This document shows positions 40,544-52,707 of a stretch of DNA of 64,000 nucleotides, piece after piece. Source of the DNA: Culex pipiens pallens (taxonomy: Eukaryota > Arthropoda > Insecta > Diptera > Culicidae); assembly GCF_016801865.2 (NCBI RefSeq), contig NC_068937.1, forward strand, positions 126,569,818-126,633,817, read 5' to 3'. The position numbers were made by a program, and so were the translations under genes. How positions within the stretch are numbered: position 1 is the stretch's first letter; every line of letters begins with the position of its first letter. Below the pieces are notes generated by a model, which was not told the DNA's origin, did no database searches, and worked only from the letters and a program-made list of their open reading frames with translations.

Positions 40544-42733
40544 CAGTCATGCCTCGGTTTTGCACGCCTCGGTTTTGCACTGCCCCGGTTTTGCACCGTT
40601 CAGCTGCCTCGGTTAAGCACGGCCCAGTGCTTAACTGAAGCACAGAGCTTATGGGATTTTGGCTATATGGGAGACATTGGCTATAATTCTATGAATATTC
40701 ATGCAAACATCAAAAATTATAGTGTTTTGGAATCGGGATGATATCAGCTATCCATTAAAATTATAATTTCATGAAAAATTTTACAAAAATTCGTATTTTT
40801 CCTGTATTTTGAAAATGCATATTTTTTCTCTAAAGAAACCAAAAATATATTGATATTGCAATATGGGTATCAAATGATCAGGTTTTTTTTTCATACATTT
40901 TGGATGTAACAATAACATTTTTAGAAAATACTCAAAACTTTCACAAAACTACGTATTTTCGAAAAAAATACTCAAAATTTCTAATTTTACAATATGGGTA
41001 TTAAACGATCGAGATTTTTTCATACATTTCGAATGTAATAGCAACATTTTTAGAAAATACTGAAAATTATCACAAAACTACGTATTTTCGAAAAAATACT
41101 CAAAATTTTAATTTTTCGATATGGGTATAAAACGATCGGGATTTTTTCATACATTTCGAATGTATTAACAACATTTTTAGAAAATACTCAAAATTTTCAC
41201 AAAACTGCGAATTTTTGAAAAAAGGTACTCAAAATTTCCGTTTTTACAATGTGGGTATCAAACGATCTTGATTTTTTCATACAATTCGAATTTAATAACA
41301 GCATTTTTTTTAAATACTCATAATTTTCACAAAACTACGTATTTTCAAAAAAAAAATACTAAAAATTTCAATATTTACAATATGGGTATCAAACGATCGG
41401 GATTTTTTCATACATTTCGAATGTAATAACAACATTTTTAGAAAATACTCAAAATTTTCACAAAACTACGTATTTTCAAAAAAAAAAATACTCGAAATTT
41501 CAATATTTGCAATATGGGTATCAAACAATCGGGATTTTTCATACATTTCGAAAGTAAAAAAATTAAAATACTCAAAGTTTTCACAAAACTACATATTTTT
41601 GAAAAAAAATACTCAAAATTTCCGGTTTTCACAAGAGGTATCAAATGTTCGGGATTTTTTTATACATTTCAAAAGTTTTAACACAAATTTGTGAAAATAT
41701 CCAAATTTTCACAAAACTACGTTTTTTAAAAAAAATACCCCAAATTTCAGTTTTTTACAATATGAGTATAACATGGTTGAGATTTTTTCATTAATTGTTT
41801 CTTTGTATCGTCAACGGAAATTTTAAGTATTTTTTCGAAAATACGTAGTTTTGTGAAATTTTTTAGTATTTTCTAAAAATGTTGTTATTACATTCGAAAT
41901 GTATGAAAAAATCCCGATTGTTTGATACCCACATTGTAAAACCGGAAATTTTGAGTACTTTTTTTCAAAAATTCGTAGTTTTGTGAAAATTTTGAGTATT
42001 TTCTAAAAATGTTGTTATTACATTCGAAACGTATGAAAAAATCCCGATCGTTTGATACCCATTATTGCAAACATCGAAATTTTGAGTATTTTTTCGAAAA
42101 TACGTAGTTTTGTGAAAATTTTGAGTATTTTCTAAAAATGTTGTTATTACATTCGAAATGTATGAAAAAATTCCGATCGTTTGATACCCATATTGTAAAA
42201 ATGGAAATTTTGAGTATTTTTTCGAAAATCCGTAGTTTTGTGAAAATTTTCAGTATTTTCTAAAAATGTTGTTATTACATTCGAAATGTATGAAAAAATT
42301 CCGATCGTTTGATACCCATATTGTAAAAATTGAAATTTTGAGTAATTTTTTCGAAAATACGTAGTTTTGTGAAAATTTTTAGTATTTTCTAAAAATGTTT
42401 TTGTTACATCCAAAATGTATGAAAAAACCCTGATCATTTGATACCCATATTGCAATTACAATATATTGTTGGTTTCTTTAGGAAAAAAATATGCATTTTC
42501 GAAATACAGGAAAAATACGTATTTTTGTGAAAACTTTCATGAAATAATAATTTTAATGGATAGCTGACATCATCCCGATTCCAAAACACTATAATTTTTG
42601 ATGTTTGCATGATTTTTCGTACGATTAAAGCCAATGTCTCCCATATAGCCAAAATCCCATAAGCTCTGTGCCTCGGTTATGCACGCCTCGGTTTTGCATC
42701 CCCCACATGCGGTGCTAAACCGAGGCACGTCTG
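40544..42733. mobile_element. Pogo/Tigger-like foldback element with tandem repeats in both arms (2,190 bp)
   Basis: The ends are CAGTCATGCCTCGGTTTTGC (left) and the complement of CAGACGTGCCTCGG (right), flanked by TA at 40542-40543 and 42734-42735. CAGT-type ends with TA duplication are typical of pogo/Tigger. Arms of about 300 bp are complementary (CTTATGGGATTTTGGCTATATGGG recurs inverted, with small differences). Inside are about 8 direct copies of a 129-bp unit marked by TATGGGTATCAAACGATC (40862 to 41760), then about 5 inverted copies (41919 to 42450). No transposase frame remains. Confidence 0.85.
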
Positions 42734-42735
42734 TA

Positions 42736-44217
42736 TTTGTTTATTCGTCTGATTTATGCTTCATTATAAATAATCAAGCATTTTTTATATTGTTTGAAGC
42801 AATTTCTTAAAGAGACTTTCACATCGCAACCTTAAACATTCCCACGAGCATGTCCTGAAACAAACTTTGCCCACAAGATCACGGTCATCCGATAAGGACA
42901 CAAAAAAAAGACGACAACCGCCACCGGTTAGCCTTGTCTTGTGCAGTACAACTTCTTCGGTGGCAAGTCTGCCTTCCAATTATTATAAGTTTTTTTTTTT
43001 TTTTGTTTCACGGTTAATTCACAAAGCATGTCCGGAGAAAGAGGAGGTCACCCTCGACTCTGGGGCATAAATCATCCGTCTAGTCTGGGTTGTCGGTCAC
43101 GGAAACTGTTCACTGAGCCACGGAATGAGTCGTAACCTTGAGCGATTGTGCTGCTTTAAGGGCAACGTCTTGTAATTAAAAAAAAAATTAAATTTTTACC
43201 CAGAAAAAAAGTTAACTAAAATTCATTCCATCGAATTTCCTCATAAAAAATTTAAATTTTCTTCCACTCAACCCTCCGCACCCTCTTGGCAAATGTCATG
43301 GATTTTTCATATTTACTTAAACTGGGTATACTCAGAAATGGGAAATGACGTTTGCCTAACGTGTGCACATTTCAGAACAGAGGTAGAATGCTGGAAATTT
43401 GAGGGGGTTTTCAAGCATGAAAAATCATAAAACTTTTTTCAACCTATATTGAATATTTTTCTTTAATTTAATGTTCTTTGATTTTTTTTATCGCTTCCCT
43501 ATACAGTTTTATGTTTTTGTTGGACTAACTGGTGAATAAACTCAATTTTTTTTGGTGATAAAAGAATTTAATTTATTTCGAATTATTCATCGATTTTTTA
43601 TCCGTGAAGAATTTAATAAAAATATCTGTAAAAAAGATTTTTTTTTTTACATATAGGGTCAACAAGTGGACCCCTTTCCCATTTCAAAAAAGCGACCGTC
43701 TGATCAATATTTAATGAAGTATTTTAATGTTTAAATTTCTTGGCAGTTAATTTAAAACTTTTGAATTTCATGGATATTTCATGCTACGCTAAAATCTGCA
43801 GAAAATAACATAAAATATATTATTTTTAAATAATTGTAAGCAGAAAGTAACTGAAAACTTCATGATTAAAAATATAAACTCTTGAATCATTCAATGTTGA
43901 AAATCCAAATAGAGAACCTATTTAACCAGATTTTAAACTTCCCAAGATACATATTTTTTTAAACCTGAAAAATTTAGGGAATTCTGGATATTTTTAAAAT
44001 GGTCATAAAAACCAATTTCAAAACATTTGTTAGGTTTAAAAAGCTTCTAATCATAGAATTTGTGGTTTATCATTGGCTCGTTATAATCTAGAATACAATT
44101 TGAACAGGGACAGCCAGAGGTACCGTTCAGCATTGAAATAAAAAAATCCTCACAATTTTAGCAATGTACGAGCCAAAAAAGCGTTCAAAGCACAATACTA
44201 TTGCAAAATTTGCTTGA
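42736..44217. other. Intron sequence, nothing recognised
   Basis: Unique-looking, AT-rich beyond 43200. No supported exon, RNA gene or element boundary. Confidence 0.45.
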
Positions 44218-44960
44218 GGGGTTACATACATGTAAATCGGCAAAAATGTCAGAGGTTGGTATGAGCATACACTAATACTTTTATAAATTCTGTTTTCTGG
44301 GCATAACAATATACAACAAATTTGAAGACATTTGGTTGTAGCATTGCCGATTTATAGCTATTTGAAGTTAGCAGTTTCAAAAAAAGGGTGCCACGATATC
44401 GCAACACTGATTTGACCAAATCGGCTCAAAATTTTGGTGAAGACTCTTTAAACCGGTCCTGTGTGCATGACGAAGGCCGATTTTCAAAAAAGTTTATTTT
44501 AAAAAAAGATAAAAATATTTTTTTGTTTTTCATGTAAAAAATCATAAATTTTTTATCATCGCGTTGCCCTTTGCTTAGGGTAAAACAAAAAATCTTAACC
44601 TTAGATAAATTTTTTATTTTTGTATTTTTTTAAAAAAGCATAATTTGAAAATCGGGCTTCGTCATGCACACGGGGTATGTCTTGAAAGTCTTCACGTCGA
44701 ATTCCAGTCAATATGGTCCATCCCATCTCGAAATATCGTGGCACCCGTAAATCAATTCTGTGTTTAAAGAAAAACGCTCTGAAAGTATGACAGGCCTCTT
44801 TGCGCATGGCAAAAATTTTAGGTTAAATCGTCTCTAACTCAGTTTAATTATGAAATATCTTCGTGAAACTTTCAGAAGTGATTGAATATCAGCTTATAAG
44901 TGGTTTTTATAAATTTTCTGTAATATGAAATTTTGTGATTTTCTACATGTATGTAACCCC
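44218..44960. mobile_element. Foldback element, 743 bp, GGGGTTAC ends and 4-bp TSD
   Basis: The ends GGGGTTACATACATGTA and TACATGTATGTAACCCC are perfect inverted repeats, with TTGA at 44214-44217 and 44961-44964 as the 4-bp duplication. Inner arms contain GGGTGCCACGATAT (44388) and its complement (about 44741), plus a GTGCATGACGAAG word that recurs inverted. No coding capacity. G-rich ends plus a 4-bp duplication could fit the Sola group; unproven. Confidence 0.82.
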
Positions 44961-44964
44961 TTGA

Positions 44965-45322
44965 CTTTCTGAAAAAATTGTTCCCCAAGCTCACGATTGA
45001 CATTAACCTTTTGGAAGTCGCGTTTTTCGCGATCTTACAAACGGCGCACAAAGTACACTAGCGCGACTGTAGAAAAGTTAAGGTGTTAAACAGGGGTCAA
45101 ATTTGGTTTACCGGAAGCAGTGGCGGGTCGAACCATTTTTCATTCTAAATTTTAGTGACGAAATTATAAAAAAAATCATGGAAACTGCTACAATGCTGAA
45201 AGAAGTGTAAAGGAATCATCTGTTGCATTTCTAAATTTTCTCACTTTTCATTTTCATCATGAAAAGTGGCAAAGAACACTTAGGAATTAGGATGCAAAAA
45301 ATCGTTAAAAAATAACAATTCT
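44965..45322. other. Short intron spacer between two foldback elements
   Basis: About 360 bp with a GC-rich patch near 45020-45070 (AAGTCGCG, GGCGCACAAAG) that looks like a fragment of another dispersed repeat. Nothing else recognised. Confidence 0.4.
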
Positions 45323-47237
45323 GAGCAATTCTCTAGGATTTCGGTCATTCGATTTTTTTTGTATTTTTTAATCCGACTGAAACTTTTTTGGTGCCTTCGG
45401 TATGCCCAAAGAAGCCATTTTGCATCATTAGTTTGTCCATATAATTTTCCATACAAATTTGGCAGCTGTCCATACAAAAATGATGTATGAAAATTCAAAA
45501 ATCTGTATCTTTTGAAGGAATTTTTTGATCGATTTGGTGTCTTTGGCAAAGTTGTAGGTATGGATGCGGACTACACTGGAAAAAAATGATACACGGTAAA
45601 AAAAAATTTGGTGATTTTTTTATTTAACTTTTTATCACTAAAATTTGATTTGCAAAAAAACACTATTTTTATTTTTTTTTATTTTTTTGATATGTTTTAG
45701 AGGACATAAAATGCCAACTTTTCAGAAATTTCCAGGTTGTGCAAAAATCATTGTCCGAGTTATGAATTTTTTAATCAATACTGATTTTTTGAAAAAATCG
45801 AAGTATTGGTCGCAAAATTTTTTCAACTTCATTTTTCGATGTAAAATCAAATTTGCAATCAAAAAGTACTTCAGTAAAATTTTGATAAAGTGCACCGTTT
45901 TCAAGTTAAATCCATATTTAGGTGACTTTTTTGAAAATTGTGGCAGTTTTTCATTTTTTTAAATTAGTGCACATGTTTGCACACTTTTGGAAAAAATATT
46001 TTTGAAAAGCTGAAAAAATTCTCTATATTTTGCTTCTTCGGACTTTGTTGATACGACCTTTAGTTGCTGAGGTATTGCAATGCAAAGGTTTAAAAACAGG
46101 AAAATTGATGTTTTCTAAGTCTCACCCAAACAGCCCACCATTTTTTAATGTCGATATCTCAGCAACTAATGGTCCGATTTTCAATGTTAATATATGAAAC
46201 ATTTGTGAAATTTTTCGATCTTTTCGAAAACATTATTTTCAAAATTTTCAAATCAAGACTAACATTTCAAAAGGGCCAAACATTCAATATTACGCCCTTT
46301 TAAAATGTTAGTCTTGATTTAAAAAAAAAGTCTTTTCGAAAAGATCGGAAAATTTCACAAATGTTTCATATATTAACATTGAAAATCGGACCATTAGTTG
46401 CTGAGATATCGACATTAAAAAATGGTGGGCTGTTTGAGTGAGACTTAGAAAACATCAATTTTCCTGTTTTTAAACCTTTGCATTGAAATATCTTAGCACC
46501 TAAAGGTCGTATCAACAAAGTCCGAAGAAGCAAAATATAGAGAATTTTCTCAGCTTTTCAAAAATATTTATTCCAAAAGTGCACTAATTAAAAAAAATGA
46601 AAAACTGCCACAATTTTCAAAAAAGTCACCTAAATATGGATTTAACTTGAAAACGGTGCACTTTATCAAAATTTTACTGAAGTACTTTTTGATTGCAAAT
46701 TTAATTTTACATCGAAAAATTAAGTTGAAAAAATTTTGCGACCAATATTTCGATTTTTTCAAAAAATCAGTATTGATTAAAAAATTCATAACTCGGTCAA
46801 TGATTTTTTGCACAACCTGGAAATTTCTGAAAAGTTGGCATTTTATGTCCTCTAAAACATATCAAAAAATAAAAAAAATTAAAAATAGTGTTTTTTTGCA
46901 AATCAAATTTTAGTGATAAAAAGTTAAATAAAAAAATCACCAAATTTTTTTTTACCGTGTATCATTTTTTTCCAGTGTAGTCCGTATCCATACCTACAAC
47001 TTTGCCGAAGACACCAAATCGATCAAAAAATTCCTTCAAAAGATACAGATTTTTGAATTTTCACATATCATTTTTGTATGAACAGCTACCAAATTTGTAT
47101 GGAAAATTATATGGACAAACTAATGATGCAAAATGGCTTTTTTGGACATACCGAAGGCACCAAAAAAGTTTCAGTCGGATTAAAAAATACAAAAATTAAA
47201 ATTGAAGAAAAAATACCGATTTCGTAGAGAATTGCTC
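45323..47237. mobile_element. Foldback element family A, copy 2 (1,915-bp near-complete palindrome)
   Basis: It starts GAGCAATTCTC and ends GAGAATTGCTC, with a TTCT target duplication at 45319-45322 and 47238-47241. The two arms of about 950 bp are complementary nearly to the centre at about 46285, where CCCTTTTAAAATGTTAGTCTTG meets its complement. This is the most intact copy. An RNA through it would form a duplex of nearly 1 kb. Confidence 0.9.
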
Positions 47238-47241
47238 TTCT

Positions 47242-47877
47242 TATTTTTTTTAAATCGATTCAATTTTAAAATGATAAAAAAAAATAATTTTTATTCTTTT
47301 GTCCATTAAAAATTATCAGTTCTATATTTCTCAAAACATTGAAATTAAAAAATGCCTTTGACACAAGAAACATGTTTTAAGTACATTCAGAACAATATTA
47401 TCTTCTTGGATTTTTTTTTAAGATAAAAAGAAATTCAAATCAATCAAAAATCTTCAAAAAATCATGTTTCATTTTAGATTTTTTTTTTCATTTTATAATG
47501 TCACTTAAATCTAAAATTTGTTTTCATGATAATAAGAGATTTTTTGAAATTTACGTTTGAGTTTTGAAATTGAAATACATTTATCCAAAAAATTGAAATA
47601 CATTTATCCAAAAAATAAGGGAGGAATAAAAAAGAACGTATTTCTGAATCATTCAATGAAAAATCTACTTCAATAGATAGATTATTCATAGAATGTTAGA
47701 AGTTTATTTTGTTCATTTTGATTTAATAGGAAATTATAGATGTTTTGAAATAATAATAAACAGACTTCAAACTTAAGAAAAACAAATGTACATGTATTCT
47801 TGCACATTAAATATAATAGTTTTGAATTTGCAATGTTTTGAGTTTTAGACAAATTTTAATGGCAATAGAGCAATTCC
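47242..47877. other. AT-rich intron spacer
   Basis: No exon or element boundaries. One short direct duplication of AATTGAAATACATTTATCC at about 47568 and 47591. Confidence 0.5.
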
Positions 47878-49509
47878 AGCTCAAATCAGGAATTTTTCTG
47901 GTACTTTTATACCCGACCCTCTCCGATTTCAATGAAACTTTGTAGACATGTTATCCTAGGCCTATATGAGCCATTTTTGTGTATATGGAGCCAATAGTAC
48001 TCGAAAACAACATTTGAGAAGGGCGTAAGGTATTTATATACTTTTCAATTTTGTTATTTAAAAATTACTGTATCTCGAAGCCGTTGCATCGTATCAAAAA
48101 GTGGTCAAAGACAAACTTGTAGGAAATTGGACGGACTTTCTGAAAAAAATACACTGAAACAAAAATACACGCCACATCTATGAGATTATTTGGTTTTTAA
48201 GTCTAAAACTTAAATTTAAAGGTGATGTCACGATTTTTTTTCGTTCAAAATTTTCTGAGGGAATAGTCTAAAATGTTACCAAAAGACTGACGAAAAATGC
48301 AGGATGGTATGTCTCTCCTAAAAAAATACAAAAATCATTTACTAAAACAATTTTTTTGAAAAGTGGTCTAAACGTCAAAATTTTTAAAAACCGGTAAGGG
48401 CAATCGATTCTCCAGACAATTTTACATAAAAGTCTCTATATTGACCATTGTCCTATGTCCAATCCTTGGGAAGATACAGCGGTTTTAAAACTAAAAATGT
48501 TGAAAAAATGGGTTATTTTGTGGTTTTTGGCAATTTCTATATGACAGACTTGGTTTTTCAGTCTCGTAAATATTTTTACCGGAAAGCTCGTCCAATTTCT
48601 CATAAGTTTGCCTTTGACAGCTTTTTGATTTGACTCGTTTTTATATTTACGTAAGCAAATTTACTATCCAGGTTTCTACCACACTGAAAAAAATATTCTA
48701 TTTTCAGTTATTAGCAATGTAGTTAAGCTTATATCTGTAAGCCCTTACATCCAATTGAAATGCTGTCAAAGACAAACTTATGGGAAATTGGACGAGCTTT
48801 CCGGTAAAAATATTTACGAGACTGAAAAACCAAGTCTGTCATATAGAAATTGTCAAAAACCACCAAAAAACTCGTTTTTTCAACATTTTTATTTTTAAAA
48901 CCGCTGTATCTTCCCAAGACTTGCACATAGGACAATGGTCAATATGGAGACTTTTATGTAAAATTGTCTGGAGAATCGATTGCCACTACCGGTTTTTAAA
49001 AATTTTGACGTTTAGACCACTTTTCAAAAAAACTGTATTAGTAAATGATTTTTGTTTTTTTTTTGTCTCTACCATCCTGCATTTATCGTCAGTCTTTTGG
49101 TAACATTTTAGACTATTCCCTCAAAAATTTTGAACGAAAAAAATTCGTGACATCACCTTTAAATTTAAGTTTTAGACTTAAAAATCAAATAATCTCATAG
49201 ATGTGGCATGTATTTTTGTTTCAGTGTATTTTTTTCAGAAAGTCCGTCCAATTTCCTACAAGTTTGTCTTTGACCACTTTTTGATATGATGCAACGGCTT
49301 CGAGATACAGTAATTTTTTGATTACAAAATACAAAAATATTTAAATACCTTACGCCCTTCTCAAATGTTGTTTTCGAGTACTATTGGCTCCATATACAAA
49401 AAATGGCTTATATAGGCCTAGGATAACATGTCTACAAAGTTTCATTGAAATCGGAGAGGGTCGGGTACAAAAGTACCAGAAAAATTCCTGATTTGAGCTG
49501 GAATTGCTC
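47878..49509. mobile_element. Foldback element family B (1,632-bp palindrome)
   Basis: It begins GAGCAATTCCAGCTC and ends with the complement. Arms of about 750 bp are complementary over most of their length around a central spacer at about 48630-48760. Flanks AATA and AGTA match at 3 of 4 bases, a probable decayed 4-bp duplication. It shares the GAGCAATTC terminus with family A but not the interior. Similar short peptides seen on opposite strands of the two arms are a consequence of the palindrome. Confidence 0.85.
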
Positions 49510-50219
49510 AGTAATCAAAAAATAAAAAATAAAGATATTTTTCAAATACATTTAAAATCATGAACATTTTATTCAAATAAAATCAACAATATGGTTCAAA
49601 TTTCATTGCATTCAATAAAAATCAAAATAGTAATTTTCATCAAGGGTCTCAAGGGCCAGTTATTGAACCATTTTCAAGGGTCTTCACGGGCCGGATGAAA
49701 TGGCTTCACGGGTCGGAGGTTGGGAACGCTTGGGCTAAAACTTCGAAAAATTGGTCAAAAATGATCAAATCATAACTTTTTCTAAAACTTAATCAAATAG
49801 TTATGATCATTTTGCCTGTGTTACAATGATATAATAAAATTTGTATTCAAACTCTAAAAAGTAGCCCTGGTAGAATTTTAAATCTATTTAATTAGTTTTT
49901 TTAATGAAAATTAAGGAAAATTTCGATTACTAAATATTTCGTATTAGATTGTTCATTTTTTTTTTCTTTATTGGTTAAGATTTAGAAATGTTATTTGATA
50001 AAATTTCTCCCAAACAAGTCAGATCCTAAACTCACCAAAAGTCCAATCAATTAAATATGTGAAATAAACTAGTGTTTTCGTATCAGTTTTCAGCAAAAGA
50101 AAATTTCAAGTATTTAAAAAAGCTAAGATAATTTTTTTAAACATTTGGTATTGATAATAACAGAAAATTAAAAAAATATTGCAAAATAATGAACACGTTT
50201 TCTATCAACGTGTTATGTA
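49510..50219. other. Intron sequence with a possible hAT end
   Basis: GGTTGGGAACGCTTGG at about 49710 resembles the right end of a hAT element, with GGGTCTCAAGGGCC-type repeats just inside it (49640-49700). The partner end was not found. Confidence 0.35.
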
Positions 50220-50847
50220 CCGTCAGTGGGGGTGACATTGGGTCTGGGGGGTGAGATTGGGTCTAAGTGTTTTTTTACGGATTTTACCATTTCTCAGGTT
50301 CTTCTCAATGAAACTGAATTCTGTTAAAAGGGTTGTGTAGGGGACATCTTAAGATGACTTCGCTGAAAAAAATTCGTTCCTAGAACATATCCTGTTATTT
50401 TGGCAGATGTCTAAAGTTGGGGTACGTTTTTGGCCAAAAATGACCTCTCGAAAAATCATTTTTCTAATATTTTTGTTAGAATTGCTCGAAAACTACCCAA
50501 ATGTTTGAAAATCTCGACTTAAAACATTGTAGCATGTCGATACGATTCCCTCGAACAAGAAACACTGTTGGATGACTTGTTTTTACGATATCGTTGTATT
50601 TGAGCAACATTTTAGTTTCATTTGACCCAATGTCACCCCCTCTAAGGGGTGAGATAGGGTCAATTTTCAAATTATTGGCATTCAAGGTAGTGTTCGTAAA
50701 AATTCACCATATTTTGGGAAAATGTCAGTAAACTATCTAAGAACAAATCTACGTTGAAAGATTTCCGATGTTATTTAAATTGTTTTTGTTATTAAGAAAT
50801 TACGAGAGGTGAATCGTTTTTTGACCCATAGTCACCCCAACTGACGG
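50220..50847. mobile_element. TA-flanked MITE, 628 bp, CCGTCAG ends
   Basis: The left end CCGTCAGTGGGGGTGACATT and the complement of the right end CCGTCAGTTGGGGTGACTAT are inverted repeats, flanked by TA at 50218-50219 and 50848-50849. GACATTGGGTC/GACCCAATGTCACC words recur internally near 50240 and 50625. No transposase frame was found. Confidence 0.8.
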
Positions 50848-50849
50848 TA

Positions 50850-52399
50850 GTTGAGACAAATTTAAAAAAAATAACTGATGTTTTTCTATCTTTATATGAA
50901 ATTTGTTCATCGTTATTGTTGTATTTTTTTGGGAATTGATAAAATTGATCAAGCTGAACCATTGAAGTTTCAAAAAACGATTTCTTTCATAAATAATAAA
51001 TAAAATTGTATGCATATTGATAATTATGCTATTTAGTTATTCATATTGTAATGACATATTTATTTCATACTCCTATTTTTCCAAGTTTTGTTAATCATTT
51101 GAGTTTTTAGAACTATAGGGAAGAAATCAAAGATCAAGCAACTCACCGACCCACCGACCACGAACCGAGTTCAATTTTCCGGGACTCCTTCCGGAAAATA
51201 AAAGTTCTCTCCTCCGGTTCAATCCGGGAGTTCTCGACACCGAACGCCGCAGAGAAGAAAAAAAGTATAAACACATTTTCCGTGTGCAGGAAATTTTATG
51301 GATCAATAAAGAACCTTGAATAATTTATAAGCTCTGTAAAACGCGACGTCGACGTGAATCCCCGCCACCCAAAAGGGGATGCTCGGTTTGTTGTGTGTGA
51401 GCGTTGAGTGTATTTCTCAGGAGTAGTAGTGTGAAACATCGGAGAAATGAGGGAGGGGAGAGGGGGTTCGTGGAAGGAAAATAAAATCCGATTTATGGTA
51501 TCGCAAGACCTAGATTCGGGAGTGAACCTGCCGCGACCTCCTCGCCTTCTTCTTCGCTGGAAGATGTATTTCAAGACGACGACTTTGGCGACGAACTCTC
51601 GCTGTTACGTGTACAATTGTGTAAGAACTTAAGTTGTTTGTAAGTTTTTTGGGGAGGGGTGTGGAGTTGGAATAGTGGGCCAAGTTTATTGTGTGAAGGT
51701 GGAGCCATTTTGGAAAACTTGACGGCAGGGAGGGGGTGGGAAATTGATCGGAAAGTGTTACGTGATCGGTTCACTTTGCGGGCTATGTTTGGCATTATTT
51801 ATGTTTGCAGTTCGCGGAATTCACGTGGATGGTTTCAAATTAAATATTTCAAGAGCATTAAACTCTGGCTCTATCGTCTCAACTGTAACTAGATTAAGAC
51901 CATTTCCAAGTTCTAGTATTAAAGATCAATTTAAACGATTTAGTGATTGAAACGCTCTGATGCCTCTGAATTAAATCATTATTCAATGAACCTGTTTCAA
52001 ATCACTTAAACCATCATCTCCACTTGATGTGAAACCAATGACCGTGTTGCTCATTTCCCTCGAATTACAAATTTCCCTCCACCTTCTTTTCCTCCTCCTC
52101 CTCTCGGAACCATTAATCCATATCGCGCGCTCATTGACGTGTATAATTGGGAAAATCCCAATTTCAGCGTCGCCGGCTCACTTTTTCGTCGTTTTTAATT
52201 GAAAATTAATTCCCTTGATCCTGCCATCAGCCATCCGGTTGGGATGACCAAGTCCAGACGGTGTGGTCCCTTCTGGGCGAGCACTGAAAAAGCATAAAAC
52301 TTCATTGACTCGTAAAAAAACGCAGAAAAAAAAACCTCCGAAACGCAAAATTAACTTTAGAGCTAATCAACGGTCTCCTTCTTCTCTTTCCCGTAACAG
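50850..52399. other. 3' end of the large intron, largely unique
   Basis: Unique sequence, GC-richer from 51130. It ends with a pyrimidine-rich tract (CTCCTTCTTCTCTTTCCC) and ACAG acceptor at 52399. Overlapping frames on both strands without motifs were not called. Confidence 0.5.
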
Positions 52400-52570
52400 T
52401 GGCCTGCAGCACGGTGACCGTGACCAAGTGCCAGGCGGCGCTGCGGACGCTCCAGGCGTTTCCGTTTTTTCGGCCGACCTGTCTGTGCAAGGAGCCCGGC
52501 ATCGACCCGGACTGCAACTACTTCCGGGACTTTCTGTTCGACCATCCGTGCGGTTTCGTGTCCAAGAAGG
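52400..52570 (+). CDS. Gfrl: GDNF family receptor-like protein, internal exon B (second part of the GDNF/GAS1 domain)
   Basis: A 171-bp exon, phase 1 at both ends, acceptor ACAG and donor GTGAGT at 52571. It is clearly more GC-rich than its surroundings, especially at third codon positions. Joined to exon A it gives a 98-codon segment with ten cysteines at residues 13, 20, 26, 37, 44, 52, 69, 71, 80 and 92, spacings 6-5-10-6-7-16-1-8-11. The closely spaced Cys-Leu-Cys and the final 8 and 11 spacings match the pattern of vertebrate GFR-alpha domains as I recall them. The fold normally makes five disulphides and binds a TGF-beta-like ligand or a Ret-type co-receptor; which applies to the insect protein is not shown here. 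The gene continues beyond the exon (open phase), but no later exon was found before 64 kb. Confidence 0.85.
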
Positions 52571-52707
52571 GTGAGTACTTATAGTTTGATTTAAATGGCC
52601 TTGATTTGTTGTTGTTGTGTTCAGCTTAAATTGTAAGATAGAGAATACAGTTTTATCAAAAAAAAAAAATTTAAAAAAATTAAAATTACTTGATCAAACA
52701 AGTTAAT
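52571..52707. other. Start of the next intron
   Basis: Begins GTGAGTAC. Short AT-rich stretch before the next transposon fragment. Confidence 0.6.

Larger units (their letters stand above)
14645..52399 (+). other. 37,755-bp phase-1 intron of the Gfrl-like gene
   Basis: It begins GTGAGT (14645) and ends at a pyrimidine-rich tract plus ACAG (52399). Joining the flanking exons restores a Val codon (G plus TG) and an uninterrupted cysteine pattern, so direct splicing across this span is credible and no exon need lie within it. Most of the intron consists of the mobile elements listed separately. An alternatively used exon cannot be excluded. Confidence 0.75.

Noticed and set aside
40178..40741. 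187-codon frame, the longest outside the G/T block
   Set aside because: It runs into the pogo-like element at 40544, has no domain, and overlaps another long frame on the same strand.
32531..46913. Recurrent small protein of 60-105 residues (32531, 45645, 46568, 46647)
   Set aside because: Each lies in an arm of the family A foldback element; lengths and frames vary by copy, so conservation is that of the DNA repeat.
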